Assembly: GCA_021292105.1 (NCBI GenBank)
Contig: CM037863.1
Location: 6,397,298-6,461,297, forward strand
Origin: Anadara kagoshimensis
Taxonomy: Eukaryota > Mollusca > Bivalvia > Arcoida > Arcidae
Direction of reading: 5' to 3'
Length of the DNA: 64,000 nt
A program made the translations under genes and the position numbers. The notes under the pieces were generated by a model that was given only the letters and a program-made list of their open reading frames with translations, was not told the DNA's origin and did no database searches. Positions 23,145 to 38,100 of the stretch are shown here, in pieces. Numbering within the stretch: the first letter of the stretch is position 1; the number at the start of each line of letters is the position of its first letter.

Positions 23145-26100
23145 TAACACAATTCTTGTTTTACAGCAATAATAAACATATAGCTCAAAACCAAAATTGG
23201 CTGCTGATTTGTTAATACGTCATTGGAATCATGAACAATGTGTTCAAAAGTTGTGGAATGATGGAAATTAACAGCCGGTCATGTCAGATTTCCAACCGAT
23301 AGCATGTTTTTTGAAATAACACAATTCTTGGTTTTACAGCAATAATAAACATATAGCTCAAAACCAAAATTGGCTGCCGATTTGTTAATACGTCATTGGA
23401 ATCATGAACAATGTGTTCAAAAGTTGTGGAATGATGGAAATTAACAGGCAGTCATGTCAGATTTGCAACCGATAGCGTGTTTTTTGAAATAACACAATTC
23501 TTGGTTTTACAGCAATAATAAACATATAGCTCAAAACCAAAATTGGCTGCCGATTTGTTAATACGTCATTGGAATCATGAACAATGTGTTCAAAAGTTGT
23601 GGAATGATGGAATTAACAGCCAGTCATGTCAGATTTGCAACCGATAGCGTGTTTTTTAAAATACAAACATTTCTTTAATAAACGAAATGCTATTTAAAAA
23701 CCAAAAATTGGCTGCCAATTTGTTAATACGTTATTGGAATCATGAACAATGTGTTCAAAAGTTGTGGAATGACGGAAATTAACAGCCAGTCATGTCAGAT
23801 TTGCAACCGATAGCGTGTTTTTTGAAATAACACAATTCTTGGTTTTACAGCAATAATAAACATATAGCTCAAAACCAAAATTGGCTGCCGATTTGTTAAT
23901 ACGTCATTGGAATCATGAACAATGTGTTCAAAAGTTGTGGAATGATGGAAATTAACAGCCGGTCATGTCAGATTTGCAACCGATAGCGTGTTTTTTAAAA
24001 TAACACAACATTTCTTTAATAAACAGAAATGCTATTTAAAAACCAAAATTGGCTGCCAATTTGTTAATACGTTATTGGAATCATGAACAATGTGTTCAAA
24101 AGTTGTGGAATGACGGAAATTAACAGCCAGTCATGTCAGATTTGCAACCGATAGCGTGTTTTTTGAAATAACACAATTCTTGGTTTTACAGCAATAATAA
24201 ACATATAGCTCAAAACCAAAATTGGCTGCCGATTTGTTAATACGTCATTGGAATCATGAACAATGTGTTCAAAAGTTGTGGAATGATGGAAATTAACAGC
24301 CGGTCATGTCAGATTTGCAACCGATAGCGTGTTTTTTAAAATAACACAACATTTCTTTAATAAACAGAAATGCTATTTAAAAACCAAAATTGGCTGCCAA
24401 TTTGTTAATACGTTATTGGAATCATGAACAATGTGTTCAAAAGTTGTGGAATGACGGAAATTAACAGCCAGTCATGTCAGATTTGCAACCGATAGCGTGT
24501 TTTTTTAAATAACACAATTCTGGTTTTACTTTTTTAGGCAATAATAAAACATATGCTCAAAACCAAAATTGGCTGCCAATTTGTTAATACGTCATTGGAA
24601 TCATGAACAATGTGTTCAAAAGTTGTGGAATGATGGAAATTAACAGCCGCGTCATGTCAGATTTGCAACCGATAGCGTGTTTTTTTAAAATAACACAACA
24701 TTTCTTTAATAAACAGAAATGCTATTTAAAACCAAAATTGGCTGCCACTTTGTTAATACGTCATTGGAATCATGAACAATGTGTTCAAAAGTTGTGAATG
24801 ATGGAAATTAACAGGCAGTCATGTCAGATTTGCAACCGATAGCGTGTTTTTTGAAATAACACAATTCTTGTTTTACAGCAATAATAAACATATAGCTCAA
24901 AACCAAAATTGGCTGCCGATTTGTTAATACGTCATTGGAATCATGAACAATGTGTTCAAAAGTTGTGGAATGATGGAAATTAACAGCCGGTCATGTCAGA
25001 TTTGCAACCGATAGCGTGTTTTTTAAAATAACACAACATTTCTTTAATAAACAGAAATGCTATTTAAAACCAAAATTGGCTGCCAATTTGTTAAGACGTT
25101 ATTGGAATCATGAACAATGTGTTCAAAAGTTGTGGAATGATGGAAATTAACAGCCAGTCATGTCAGATTTGCAACCGATAGCGTGTTTTTTGAAATAACA
25201 CAATTCTTGGTTTGACAGCAATAATAAACATATAGCTCAAAACCAAAATTGGCTGCCGATTTGTTAATACGTTATTGGAATCATGAACAATGTGTTCAAA
25301 AGTTGTGGAATGATGGAAATTAACAGCCAGTCATGTCAGATTTGCAACCAATAGCGTGTTTTTTGAAATAACACAATTCTTGGTTTTACAGCAATAATAA
25401 ACATATAGCTCAAAACCAAAATTGGCTGCCGATTTGTTAATACGTCATTGGAATCATGAACAATGTGTTCAAAAGTTGTGGAATGATGGGAATTAACAGC
25501 CAGTCATGTCAGATTTGCAACGATAGGTAGCGTGTTTTTGAAATAACACAATTCTTGGTTTTACAGCAATATAAAACATATAGCTCAAAACCAAAATTGG
25601 CTGCCGATTTGTTAATACGTCATTGGAATCATGAACAATGTGTTCAAAAGTTTGGAATGATGGAAATTAACAGCCGGTCATGTCAGATTTGCAACCGATA
25701 GCGTGTTTTTTAAATAACACAACATTTCTTAATAAACAGAAATGCTATTTAAAACCAAAATTGGCTGCCAATTTGTTAATACGTTATTGGAATCATGAAC
25801 AATGTGTTCAAAAGTTGTGGAATGATGGAAATTAACAGCCAGTCATGTCAGATTTGCAACCGATAGCGTGTTTTTTGAAATAACACAATTCTTGGTTTTA
25901 CAGCAATAATAAACATATAGCTCAAAACCAAAATTGGCTGCCGATTGTTTAATACGTCATTGGAATCATGAACAATGTGTTCAAAGTTGTGGAATGATGG
26001 AATTAACAGCCAGTCATGTCAGATTTGCAACCGATAGCGTGTTTTTTGAAATAACACAATTCTTGGTTTTACAGCAATAATAAACATATAGCTCAAAACC

Positions 26101-29100
26101 AAAATTGGCTGCCGATTTGTTAATACGTCATTGGAATCATGAACAATGTGTTCAAAAGTTGTGGAATGATGGGAATTAACAGCCAGTCATGTCAGATTTG
26201 CAACCGATATCGTGTTTTTTGAAAATAACACAATTCTTGGTTTTACAGCAATAATAAACATATAGCTCAAAACCAAAATTGGCTGCCGATTTGTTAATAC
26301 GTCATTGGAATCATGAACAATGTGTTCAAAAGTTGTGGAATGATGGAAATTAACAGCCAGTCATGTCAGATTTGCAACCGATAGCGTGTTTTTTGAAATA
26401 ACACAATTCTTGGTTTTACAGCAATAATAAACATATAGCTCAAAACCAAAATTGGCTGCTGATTTGTTAATATGTCATTGGAATCATGAACAATGTGTTC
26501 AAAAGTTGTGGAATGATGGAAATTAACAGCCAGTCATGTCAGATTTGCAACCGATAGCGGTTTTTTTAAAATAACACAACATTTCTTTAATAAACAGAAA
26601 TGCTATTTAAAACCAAAATTGGCTGCCAATTTGTTAATACGTTATTGGAATCATGAACAATGTGTTCAAAAGTTGTGGAATGATGGAAATTAACAGCCAG
26701 TCATGTCAGATTTGCAACCGATAGCGTGTTTTTTGAAATAACACAATTCTTGGTTTTACAGCAATAATAAACATATAGCTCAAAACCAAAATTGGCTGCT
26801 GATTTGTTAATACGTCATTGGAATCATGAACAATGTGTTCAAAAGTTGTGGAATGATGGAAATTAACAGCCGGTCATGTCAGATTTCCAACCGATAGCAT
26901 GTTTTTTGAAATAACACAATTCTTGGTTTTACAGCAATAATAAACATATAGCTCAAAACCAAAATTGGCTGCCGATTTGTTAATACGTCATTGGAATCAT
27001 GAACAATGTGTTCAAAAGTTGTGGAATGATGGAAATTAACAGGCAGTCGTGTCAGATTTGCAACCGATAGCGTGTTTTTTGAAGTAACACAATTCTTGGT
27101 TTTACAGCAATAATAAACATATAGCTCAAAACCAAAATTGGCTGCCGATTTGTTAATACGTCATTGGAATCATGAACAATGTGTTCAAAAGTTGTGGAAT
27201 GATGGAAATTAACTGCCGGTCATGTCAGATTTGCAACCGATACGTGTTTTTTAAAATAACACAACTTTCTTTAATAAACAGAAATGCTATTTAAAACCAA
27301 AATTGGCTGCCAATTTGTTAATACGTTATTGGAATCATGAACAATGTGTTTCAAAAGTTGTGGAATGACGGAAATTAACAGCCAGTCATGTCAGATTTGC
27401 AACTGATAGCGTGTTTTTTGAAATAACACAATCTTTGGTTTTACAGCAATAATAAACATATAGCTCAAAACCAAAATTGGCTGCCGATTTGTTAATACGT
27501 CATTGGGAATCATGAACAATGTGTTCAAAAGTTGTGGAATGATGGAAATTAACAGCCGGTCATGTCAGATTTGCAACCGATAGCGTGTTTTTTGAAATAA
27601 CACAATTCTTGGTTTTACAGCAATAATAAACATATAGCTCAAAACCAAAAATTGGCTGCCGATTTGTTAATACGTCATTGGAATCATGAACAATGTGTTT
27701 AAAAGTTGTGGAATGATGGAAATTAACTGCCGGTCATGTCAGATTTGCAACGATAGCGGTTTTTAAAATAACACAACATTTCTTTAATACAAACAGAAAT
27801 GCTATTTAAAAACAAAATTGGCTGCCAATTTGTTAATACGTTATTGGAATCATGAACAATGTGTTCAAAAGTTGTGGAATGATGGAAATTAACAGCCAGT
27901 CATGTCAGATTTGCAACCGATAGCGTGTTTTTTGAAATAACACAATTCTTGGTTTTACAGCAATATAGTCAAAACCAAAATTGGCTGCTGATTTGTTAAT
28001 ACGTCATTGGAATCATGAACAATGTGTTCAAAAGTTGTGGAATGATGGGAATTAAACAGCCAGTCATGTCAGATTTGCAACCGATAGCGTGTTTTTGAAA
28101 TAACACAATTCTTGGTTTTACAGCAATAAAAACATATAGCTCAAAACCAAATTGGCTGCCGATTTGTTAATACGTCATTGGAATCATGAACAATGTGTTC
28201 AAAAGTTGTGGAATGATGGAAATTAACAGCGGTCATGTCAGATTTGCAACCGATAGCGTGTTTTTTTAAAATAACACAACATTTCTTTAATAAACAGAAA
28301 TGCTATTTAAAACCAAAATTGGCTGCCAATTTGTTAATACGTATTGGAATCATGAACAATGTGTTCAAAAGTTGTGGAATGATGTGAAATTACAGCCAGT
28401 CATGTCAAGTTTGCAACCGATAGCGTTTTTTTGAAATAACACAATTCTTGGTTTTACAGCAATAATAAACATATAGCTCAAAAACCAAAATTGGCTGCCG
28501 ATTTGTTAATACGTCATTGGAATCATGAACAATGTGTTCAAAAGTTGTGGAATGATGGAATTAACAGCCAGTCATGTCAGATTTGCAACCGATAGCGTGT
28601 TTTTTGAAATAACACAATTCTTGGTTTTTACAGATAATAAACATATAGCTCAAAACCAAAATGGCTGCCGATTTGTTAATACGTCATTGGAATCATGAAC
28701 AATGTGTTCAAAAGTTGTGAATGATGGAAATTAACAGCCGGTCATGTCAGATTTGCAACCGATAGCGTGTTTTTTAAAATAACACAACATTTCTTTAATA
28801 AACAAAATGCTATTTAAAACCAAAATTGGCTGCAATTTGTTAATACGTTATTGGAATCATGAACAATGTGTTCAAAAGTTGTGGAATGATGGAAATTAAC
28901 AGCCAGTCATGTCAGATTTGCAACCGATAGCGTGTTTTTTGAATAACACAATTCTGGTTTTACAGCAATAATAAACATAAGCTCAAAACAAAATTGGCTG
29001 CCGATTTGTTAATACGTCATTGGAATCATGAACAATGTGTTCAAAAGTTGTGGAATGATGGGAATTAACAGCCAGTCATGTCAGATTTGCAACCGATAGC

Positions 29101-32100
29101 GTGTTTTTTGAAATAACACAATTCTTGGTTTTACAGCAATAATAAACATATAGCTCAAAACCAAAATTGGCTGCCGATTTGTTAATACGTCATTGGAATC
29201 ATGAACAATGTGTTCAAAGTTGTGGAATGATGGAAATTAACAGCAGTCATGTCAGATTTGCAACCGATAGCGTGTTTTTTTGAAATAACACAATTCTTGG
29301 TTTTACAGCAATAATAAACATATAGCTCAAAACCAAAATTGGCTGCCGATTTGTTAATACGTCATTGGAATCATGAACAATGTGTTCAAAAGTTGTGGAA
29401 TGATGGAAATTAACAGCTGGTCATGTCAGATTTGCAACCGATAGCGTGTTTTTTAAAATAACACAACATTTCTTTAATAAACAGAAATGCTATTTAAAAC
29501 CAAAATTGGCTGCCAATTTGTTAATACGTTATTGGAATCATGAACAATGTGTTCAAAAGTTGTGGAATGATGGAAATTAACAGCCAGTCATGTCAGATTT
29601 GCAACCGATAGCGTGTTTTTTGAAATAACACAATTCTTGGTTTTACAGCAATAATAAACATATAGCTCAAAACCAAAATTGGCTGCTGATTTGTTAATAC
29701 GTCATTGGAATCATGAACAATGTGTTCAAAAGTTGTGGAATGATGGAAATTAACAGCCGGTCATGTCAGATTTCCAACCGATAGCATGTTTTTTGAAATA
29801 ACACAATTCTTGGTTTTACAGCAATAATAAACATATAGCTCAAAACCAAAATTGGCTGCCGATTTGTTAATACGTCATTGGAATCATGAACAATGTGTTC
29901 AAAAGTTGTGGAATGATGGAAATTAACAGGCAGTCATGTCAGATTTGCAACCGATAGCGTGTTTTTTGAAATAACACAATTCTTGGTTTTACAGCAATAA
30001 TAAACATATAGCTCAAAACCAAAATTGGCTGCCGATTTGTTAATACGTCATTGGAATCATGAACAATGTGTTCAAAAGTTGTGGAATGATGGAAATTAAC
30101 AGCCGGTCATGTCAGATTTGCAACCGATAGCGTGTTTTTTAAAATAACACAACATTTCTTTAATAAACAGAAATGCTATTTAAAAACCAAATTGGCTGCC
30201 AATTTGTTAATACGTTATTGGAATCATGAACAATGTGTTCAAAAAGTTGTGGAATGACGGAAATTAACAGCCAGTCATGTCAGATTTGCAACCGATAGCG
30301 TGTTTTTTGAAATAACACATCTTGGTTTTACAGCAATAATAAACATATAGCTCAAAACCAAAATTGGCTGCCGATTTGTTAATACGTCATTGGAATCATG
30401 AACAATGTGTTCAAAAGTTGTGGAATGATGGAAATTAACAGCCGGTCATGTCAGATTTGCAACCGATAGCGTGTTTTTTGAAATAAACAATTCTTGGTTT
30501 TACAGCAATAATAAACATATAGCTCAAAACCAAAAATTGGCTGCCGATTTGTTAATACGTCATTGGAATCATGAACAATGTGTTTAAAGTTGTGGAATGA
30601 TGGAAATTAACTGCCGGTCATGTCAGATTTGCAACGATAGCGTGTTTTTTTAAAATAACACAACATTTTCTTTAATAAACGAAATGCTATTAAAAACAAA
30701 ATGGCTGCCATTTGTTAATACGTTATTGGAATCATGAACAATGTGTTCAAAAGTTGTGGAATGATGGAAATTAACAGCCAGTCATGTCAGATTTGCAACC
30801 GATAGCGTGTTTTTTGAAATAACACAATTCTTGTTTTTACAGCAATAATAAACATATACCTCAAAACCAAAATTGGCTGCCGATTTGTTAATACGTTATT
30901 GGAATCATGAACAATGTGTTCAAAAGTTGTGGAATGATGGAAATTAACAGCCGGTCATGTCAGATTTGCAACCAATAGCGTGTTTTTGAAATAACACAAT
31001 TCTTGGTTTTACAGCAATAATAAACATATACCTCAAAACCAAAATTGGCTGCCGATTTGTTAATACGTCATTGGAATCATGAACAATGTGTTCAAAAGTT
31101 GTGGAATGATGGAAATTAACAGCCGGTCATGTCAGATTTGCAACTGATAGCGTGTTTTTTAAAATAATACATTTCTTTAATAAACGAAATGCTATTTAAA
31201 ACTAAATTGGCTGCTGTTTTGTTAATACGTTATTGGAATCATGAACAATGTGTTCAAAAGTTTTGGAATGATGGAAATTAACAGCCAGTCATGTCAGATT
31301 TGCAACCGATTGCGTGTTTTTTTAAATAACACAATTCTTGGTTTTACAGCAATAATAAACATATAGCTCAAAACCAAAATTGGCTGCCGATTTGTTAATA
31401 TGTCATTGGAATCATGAACAATGTGTTCAAAAGTTGTGGAATGATGGAAATTAACAGCCGGTCATGTCAGATTTGCAACCGATAGCGTGTTTTTTGAAAT
31501 AACACAATTCTTGGTTTTACAGCAATAATAAACATATAGCTCAAACCAAATTGGCTGCGATTTGTTAATACGTTATTGGAATCATGAACAATGTGTTCAA
31601 AAGTTGTGGAATGATGGAAATTAACAGGCAATCATGTCAGATTTGCAACCAATAGCGTGTTTTTTTGAAAAACACAATTCTTGGTTTTACAGCAATAATA
31701 AACATATACCTCAAAACCAAAATGGCTGCCGATTTGTTAATACGTCATTGGAATCATGAACAATGTGTTCAAAAGTTGTGGAATGATGGAAATTAACAGC
31801 CGGTCATGTCAGATTTGCAACTGATAGCGTGTTTTTTAAAATAATACATTTCTTTAATAAACAGAAATGCTATTTAAAACTAAAATGCTGCTGTTTTGTT
31901 AATACGTCATTCGAATCATGAACAATGTGTTCAAAAGTTGTGGAATGATGGAAATTAACAGCCGGTCATGTCAGATTTTGCAACGATAGCGTGTTTTTGA
32001 AATAACACAATTCTTGGTTTTACAGCAATAATAAACATATAGCTCAAACAAATTGGCTGCCGATTTGTTAATACGTTATTGGAATCATGAACAATGTGTT

Positions 32101-35100
32101 CAAAAGTTGTGGAATGATGGAAATTAACAGCCAGTCATGTCAGATTTGCAACCGATAGCGTGTTTTTTTGAAATAACACAATTCTTGGTTTTACAGCAAT
32201 AATAAACATATAGCTCAAAACCAAAATTGGCTGCCGATTTGTTAATATGTCATTGAATCATGAACAATGTGTTCAATAGTTGTGGAATGATGGAAATTAA
32301 ACAGCTGGTCATGTCAGATTTGCAACCGATAGCGTGTTTTTTAAAATACACAAATTTCTTTAATAAACAGAAATGCTATTTAAAACCAAAATTGGCTGCC
32401 AGTTTGTTAATACGTTATTGGAATCATGAACAATGTGTTCAAAAGTTGTGGAATGATGGAAATTAACAGCCAGTCATGTCAGATTTGCAACCGATAGCGT
32501 GTTTTTGAAATAACACAATTCTTGGTTTTACAGCAATAATAAACATATAGCTCAAACCAAAATTGGCTGCTGATTTGTTAATACGTCATTGGAATCATGA
32601 ACAATGTGTTCAAAAGTTGTGGAATGATGGAAATTAACAGCCGGTCATGTCAGATTTGCAACCGATAGCGTGTTTTTTGAAATAACACAATTCTTGGTTT
32701 TACAGCAATAATAAACATATAGCTGAAAACCAAAATTGGCTGCTGTTTTGTTAATACGTCATTGGAATCATGAACAATGTGTTGAAAAGTTCTGGAATGA
32801 TGGAAATTACCAGCCGGTCATGTCAGATTTGCAACCGATAGCGTGTTTTTTAAAATGACACAATTCTTGGTTTTACAGCAATAATAAACATATAGCTCAA
32901 AACCAAAATTGGCTGCCGATTTGTTAATACGTCATTGGAATCATGAACAATGTGTTCAAAACTTGTGGAATGATGGAAATTAACAGCCGGTCATGTCAGA
33001 TTTGCAACCGATAGCGTGTTTTTTGAAATAACACAATTCTTGGTTTTACAGCATAATAACATATAGTTCAAAACCAAAAATTGGCTGCCGATTTGTTAAT
33101 ACGTCATTGAATCATGAACAATGTGTTCAAAAGTTGTGGAATGATGGGAATTAACAGCCGGTCATGTCAGATTTGCAACCGATAGCGTGTTTTTTAAAAT
33201 AAACAACATTTCTTTAATAAACAGAAATGCTATTTAAAACCAAAATTGGCTGCCAATTTGTTAATACGTTATTGGAATCATGAACAATGTGTTCAAAGTT
33301 GTGGAATGATGGAAATTAACAGCCAGTCATGTCAGATTTGCAAACCGATAGCGTGTTTTTTGAAATAACACAATTCTTGGTTTTACAGCAATAATAAAAT
33401 ATAAGCTCAAAACAAAATTGGCTGCCTATTTGTTAATACGTCATTGGAATCATGAACAATGTGTTCAAAAGTTGTGGAATGATGGAAATTAACAGCCAGT
33501 CATGTCAGATTTGCAACCGATAGCTTGTTTTTTGAAATAACACAATTCTTGGTTTACAGCAATAATAAACATATAGCTCAAAACCAAAAATTGGCTGCCG
33601 ATTTGTTAATACGTCATTGGAATCATAAACAATGTGTTTAAAAGTTGTGAATGATGGAAATTAACTGCCGGTCATGTCAGATTTGCACCGATAGCGTGTT
33701 TTTGAAATAGCACAATAAAAACACAGAAATACTGTTTAAAAGAAAATTGGCTACCAATTTGTTTATACGTCATTGGAATCATGAACAATGCGTTCAAAAG
33801 TTGTGGAATGATGGAAATTAACAGCCAGTCATGTCAGATTTGCAACCGATAGCGTGTTTTTTGAAATAACACAATTCTTGGTTTTACAGCAATAATAAAC
33901 ATATAGCTCAAAACCAAAATTGGCTGCCGATTTGTTAATACGTCATTGGAATCATGAACAATGTGTTCAAAAGTTGTGGAATGATGGAAATTAACGGGGT
34001 CATGTCAGATTTGCAACCAATAGCGTGTTTTGAAATAACACAATTCTTGGTTTTACAGCAATAATAAACATATACCTCAAAACCAAAATTGGCTGCCGAT
34101 TTGTTAATACGTCATTGGAATCATGAACAATGTGTTTAAAAGTTGTGGAATGATGAGAATTAACAGCCAGTCATGTCAGATTTGCAACCGATAGCGTGTT
34201 TTTTAAATAATACATTTCTTTATAAACAGAAATGCTATTTAAAACTAAAATTGGCTGCTGTTTTGTTAATACGTCATTCGAATCATGAACAATGTGTTCA
34301 AAAGTTTTGGAATGATGGAAATTAACAGCCAGTCATGTCAGATTTGCAACCGATTGCGTATTTTTTAAAATAACACAATTCTTGGTTTTTACAGCAATAA
34401 TAAACATATAGCTCAAAACCAAAATTGGCTGCCGATTTGTTAATATGTCATTGAATCATGAACAATGTGTTCAAAAGTTGTGGAATGATGGAAATTAACA
34501 GCCGGTCATGTCAGATTTGCAACCGATAGCGTGTTTTTTGAAATAACACAATTCTTGGTTTTACAGCAATAATAAACATATAGCTCAAAACCAAAATTGG
34601 CTGCCGATTTGTTAATACGTTATTGGAATCATGAACAATGTGTTCAAAAGTTGTGGAATGATGGAAATTAACAGGCAATCATGTCAGATTTGCAACCAAT
34701 AGCGTGTTTTTTGAAATAACACAATTCTTGGTTTTACAGCAATAAAAACATATACCTCAAAACCAAAATTGGCTGCTGATTTGTTAATACGTCATTGGAA
34801 TCATGAACAATGTGTTCAAAGTTGTGGAATGATGGAAATTAACAGCCTGTCATGTCAGATTTGCAACTGATAGCGTGTTTTTTAAAATAATACATTTCTT
34901 TAATAAACAGAAATGCTATTTAAAACTAAAATTGGCTGCTGTTTTGTAATACGTCATTCGAATCATGAACAATGTGTTCAAAGTTGTGGAATGATGAAAT
35001 TAACAGCCGGTCATGTCAGATTTGCAACCGATAGCGTGTTTTTTGAAATAACACAATTCTTGGTTTTACAGCAATAATAAACATATAGCTCAAAACCAAA

Positions 35101-38100
35101 ATTGGCTGCCGATTTGTTAATACGTTATTGGAATCATGAACAATGTGTTCAAAAGTTGTGGAATGATGAAATTAACAGCCGGTCATGTCAGATTTGCAAC
35201 AATAGCGTGTTTTTTGAAATAACACAATTCTTGGTTTTACAGCAATAATAAACATATACCTCAAAACCAAAATTGGCTCCGCCGATTTGTTTAATACGTC
35301 ATTGGAATCATGAACAATGTGTTCAAAAGTTGTGGAATGATGGAAATTAACAGCCGGTCATGTCAGATTTGCAACTGATAGCGTGTTTTTTAAAATAATA
35401 CATTTCTTTAATAAACAGAAATGCTATTTAAACTAAAATTGGCTGCTGTTTTGTTAATACGTCATTCGAATCATGAACAATGTGTTCAAAAGTTTTGGAA
35501 TGATGGAAATTAACAGCCAGTCATGTCAGATTTGCAACCGATTGCGTGTTTTTTAAAATAACACAATTCTTGGTTTTACAGCAATAATAAACATATAGCT
35601 CAAAACCAAATTGGCTGCCGATTTGTTAATATGTCATTGGAATCATGAACAATGTGTTCAAAGTTGTGGAATGATGGAAATTAACAGCCGGTCATGTCAG
35701 ATTTGCAACCGAAAGCGTGTTTTTTAAAATAACACAACATTTCTTAATAAACAGAAATGTTATTTAAAACCAAATTGGCTGCCAATTTGTTAATACGTTA
35801 TTGGAATCATGAACAATGTGTTCAAAAGTTGTGGAATGATGGAAATTAACAGCCGGTCATGTCAGATTTGCAACCGATAGCGTGTTTTTTTAAAATAACA
35901 CAACATTTCTTTAATAAACAGAAATGCTATTTAAAACCAAAATTGGCTGCCAATTTGTTAATACGTTATTGGAATCATGAACAATGTGTTCAAAAGTTGT
36001 GGAATGATGGAAATTAACAGCCAGTCATGTCAGATTTGCAACCGATAGCGTGTTTTTTGAAATAACACAATTCTTGGTTTTACAGCAATAATAAACATAT
36101 AGCTCAAAACCAAAATTGGCTGCCTATTTGTTAATACGTCATTGGAATCATGAACAATGTGTTCAAAAGTTGTGGAATGATGGAAATTAACAGCCAGTCA
36201 TGTCAGATTTGCAACCGATAGCTTGTTTTTTGAAATAACACAATTCTTGGTTTTACAGCAATAATAAACATATAGCTCAAAACCAAAAATTGGCTGCCGA
36301 TTTGTTAATACGTCATTGGAATCATGAACAATGTGTTTAAAAGTTGTGGAATGATGGAAATTAACTGCCGGTCATGTCAGATTTGCAACCGATAGCGTGT
36401 TTTTTAAAATAACACAACATTTCTTTAATAAACAGAAATGCTATTTAAAAACAAAATTGGCTGCCAATTTGTTAATACGTTATTGGAATCATGAACAATG
36501 TGTTCAAAAGTTGTGGAATGATGGAAATTAACAGCCAGTCATGTCAGATTTGCAACCGATAGCGTGTTTTTTGAAATAACACAATTCTTGGTTTTACAGC
36601 AATAATAAACATATAGCTCAAAACCAAAATTGGCTGCCGATTTGTTAATACGTTATTGGAATCATGAACAATGTGTTCAAAAGTTGTGGAATGATGGAAA
36701 TTAACAGCGGGTCATGTCAGATTTGCAACCAATAGCGTGTTTTTTGAAATAACACAATTCTTGGTTTTACAGCAATAATAAACATATACCTCAAAACCAA
36801 AATTGGCTGCCGATTTGTTAATACGTCATTGGAATCATGAACAATGTGTTCAAAAGTTGTGGAATGATGGAAATTAACAGCCGGTCATGTCAGATTTGCA
36901 ACTGATAGCGTGTTTTTTAAAATAATACATTTCTTTAATAAACAGAAATGCTATTTAAAACTAAAATTGGCTGCTGTTTTGTTAATACGTCATTCGAATC
37001 ATGAACAATGTGTTCAAAAGTTTTGGAATGATGGAAATTAACAGCCAGTCATGTCAGATTTGCAACCGATTGCGTATTTTTTAAAATAACACAATTCTTG
37101 GTTTTACAGCATATAAACATATAGCTCAAAACCAAAATTGGCTGCCGATTTGTTAATATGTCATTGGAATCATGAACAATGTGTTCAAAGTTGTGGAATG
37201 ATGGAAATTAACAGCCGGTCATGTCAGATTTGCAACCGATAGCGTGTTTTTTTGAAATAACACAATTCTTGGTTTTACAGCAATAATAAACATATAGCTC
37301 AAACCAAAATTGGCTGCCGATTTGTTAATACGTTATTGGAATCATGAACAATGTGTTCAAAAGTTGTGGAATGATGGAAATTAACAGGCAATCATGTCAG
37401 ATTTGCAACCAATAGCGTGTTTTTTGAAATAACACAATTCTTGGTTTTACAGCAATAATAAACATATACCTCAAAACCAAAATTGGCTGCTGATTTGTTA
37501 ATACGTCATTGGAATCATGAACAATGTGTTCAAAAGTTGTGGAATGATGGAAATTAACAGCCTGTCATGTCAGATTTGCAACTGATAGCGTGTTTTTTAA
37601 AATAATACATTTCTTTAATAAACAGAAATGCTATTTAAAACTAAAATTGGCTGCTGTTTTGTTAATACGTCATTCGAATCATGAACAATGTGTTCAAAAG
37701 TTGTGGAATGATGGAAATTAACAGCCGGTCATGTCAGATTTGCAACCGATAGCGTGTTTTTTGAAATAACACAATTCTTGGTTTTACAGCAATAATAAAC
37801 ATATAGCTCAAAACCAAAATTGGCTGCCGATTTGTTAATACGTTATTGGAATCATGAACAATGTGTTCAAAAGTTGTGGAATGATGGAAATTAACAGCCG
37901 GTCATGTCAGATTTGCAACCAATAGCGTGTTTTTTGAAATAACACAATTCTTGGTTTTACAGCAATAATAAACATATACCTCAAAACCAAAATTGGCTGC
38001 CGATTTGTTAATACGTCATTGGAATCATGAACAATGTGTTCAAAAGTTGTGGAATGATGGAAATTAACAGCCGGTCATGTCAGATTTGCAACTGATAGCG

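Noticed and set aside
22131-23194. Open frames of 339 and 352 codons across the gap
   Set aside because: They consist almost entirely of undetermined bases; the gap creates them.
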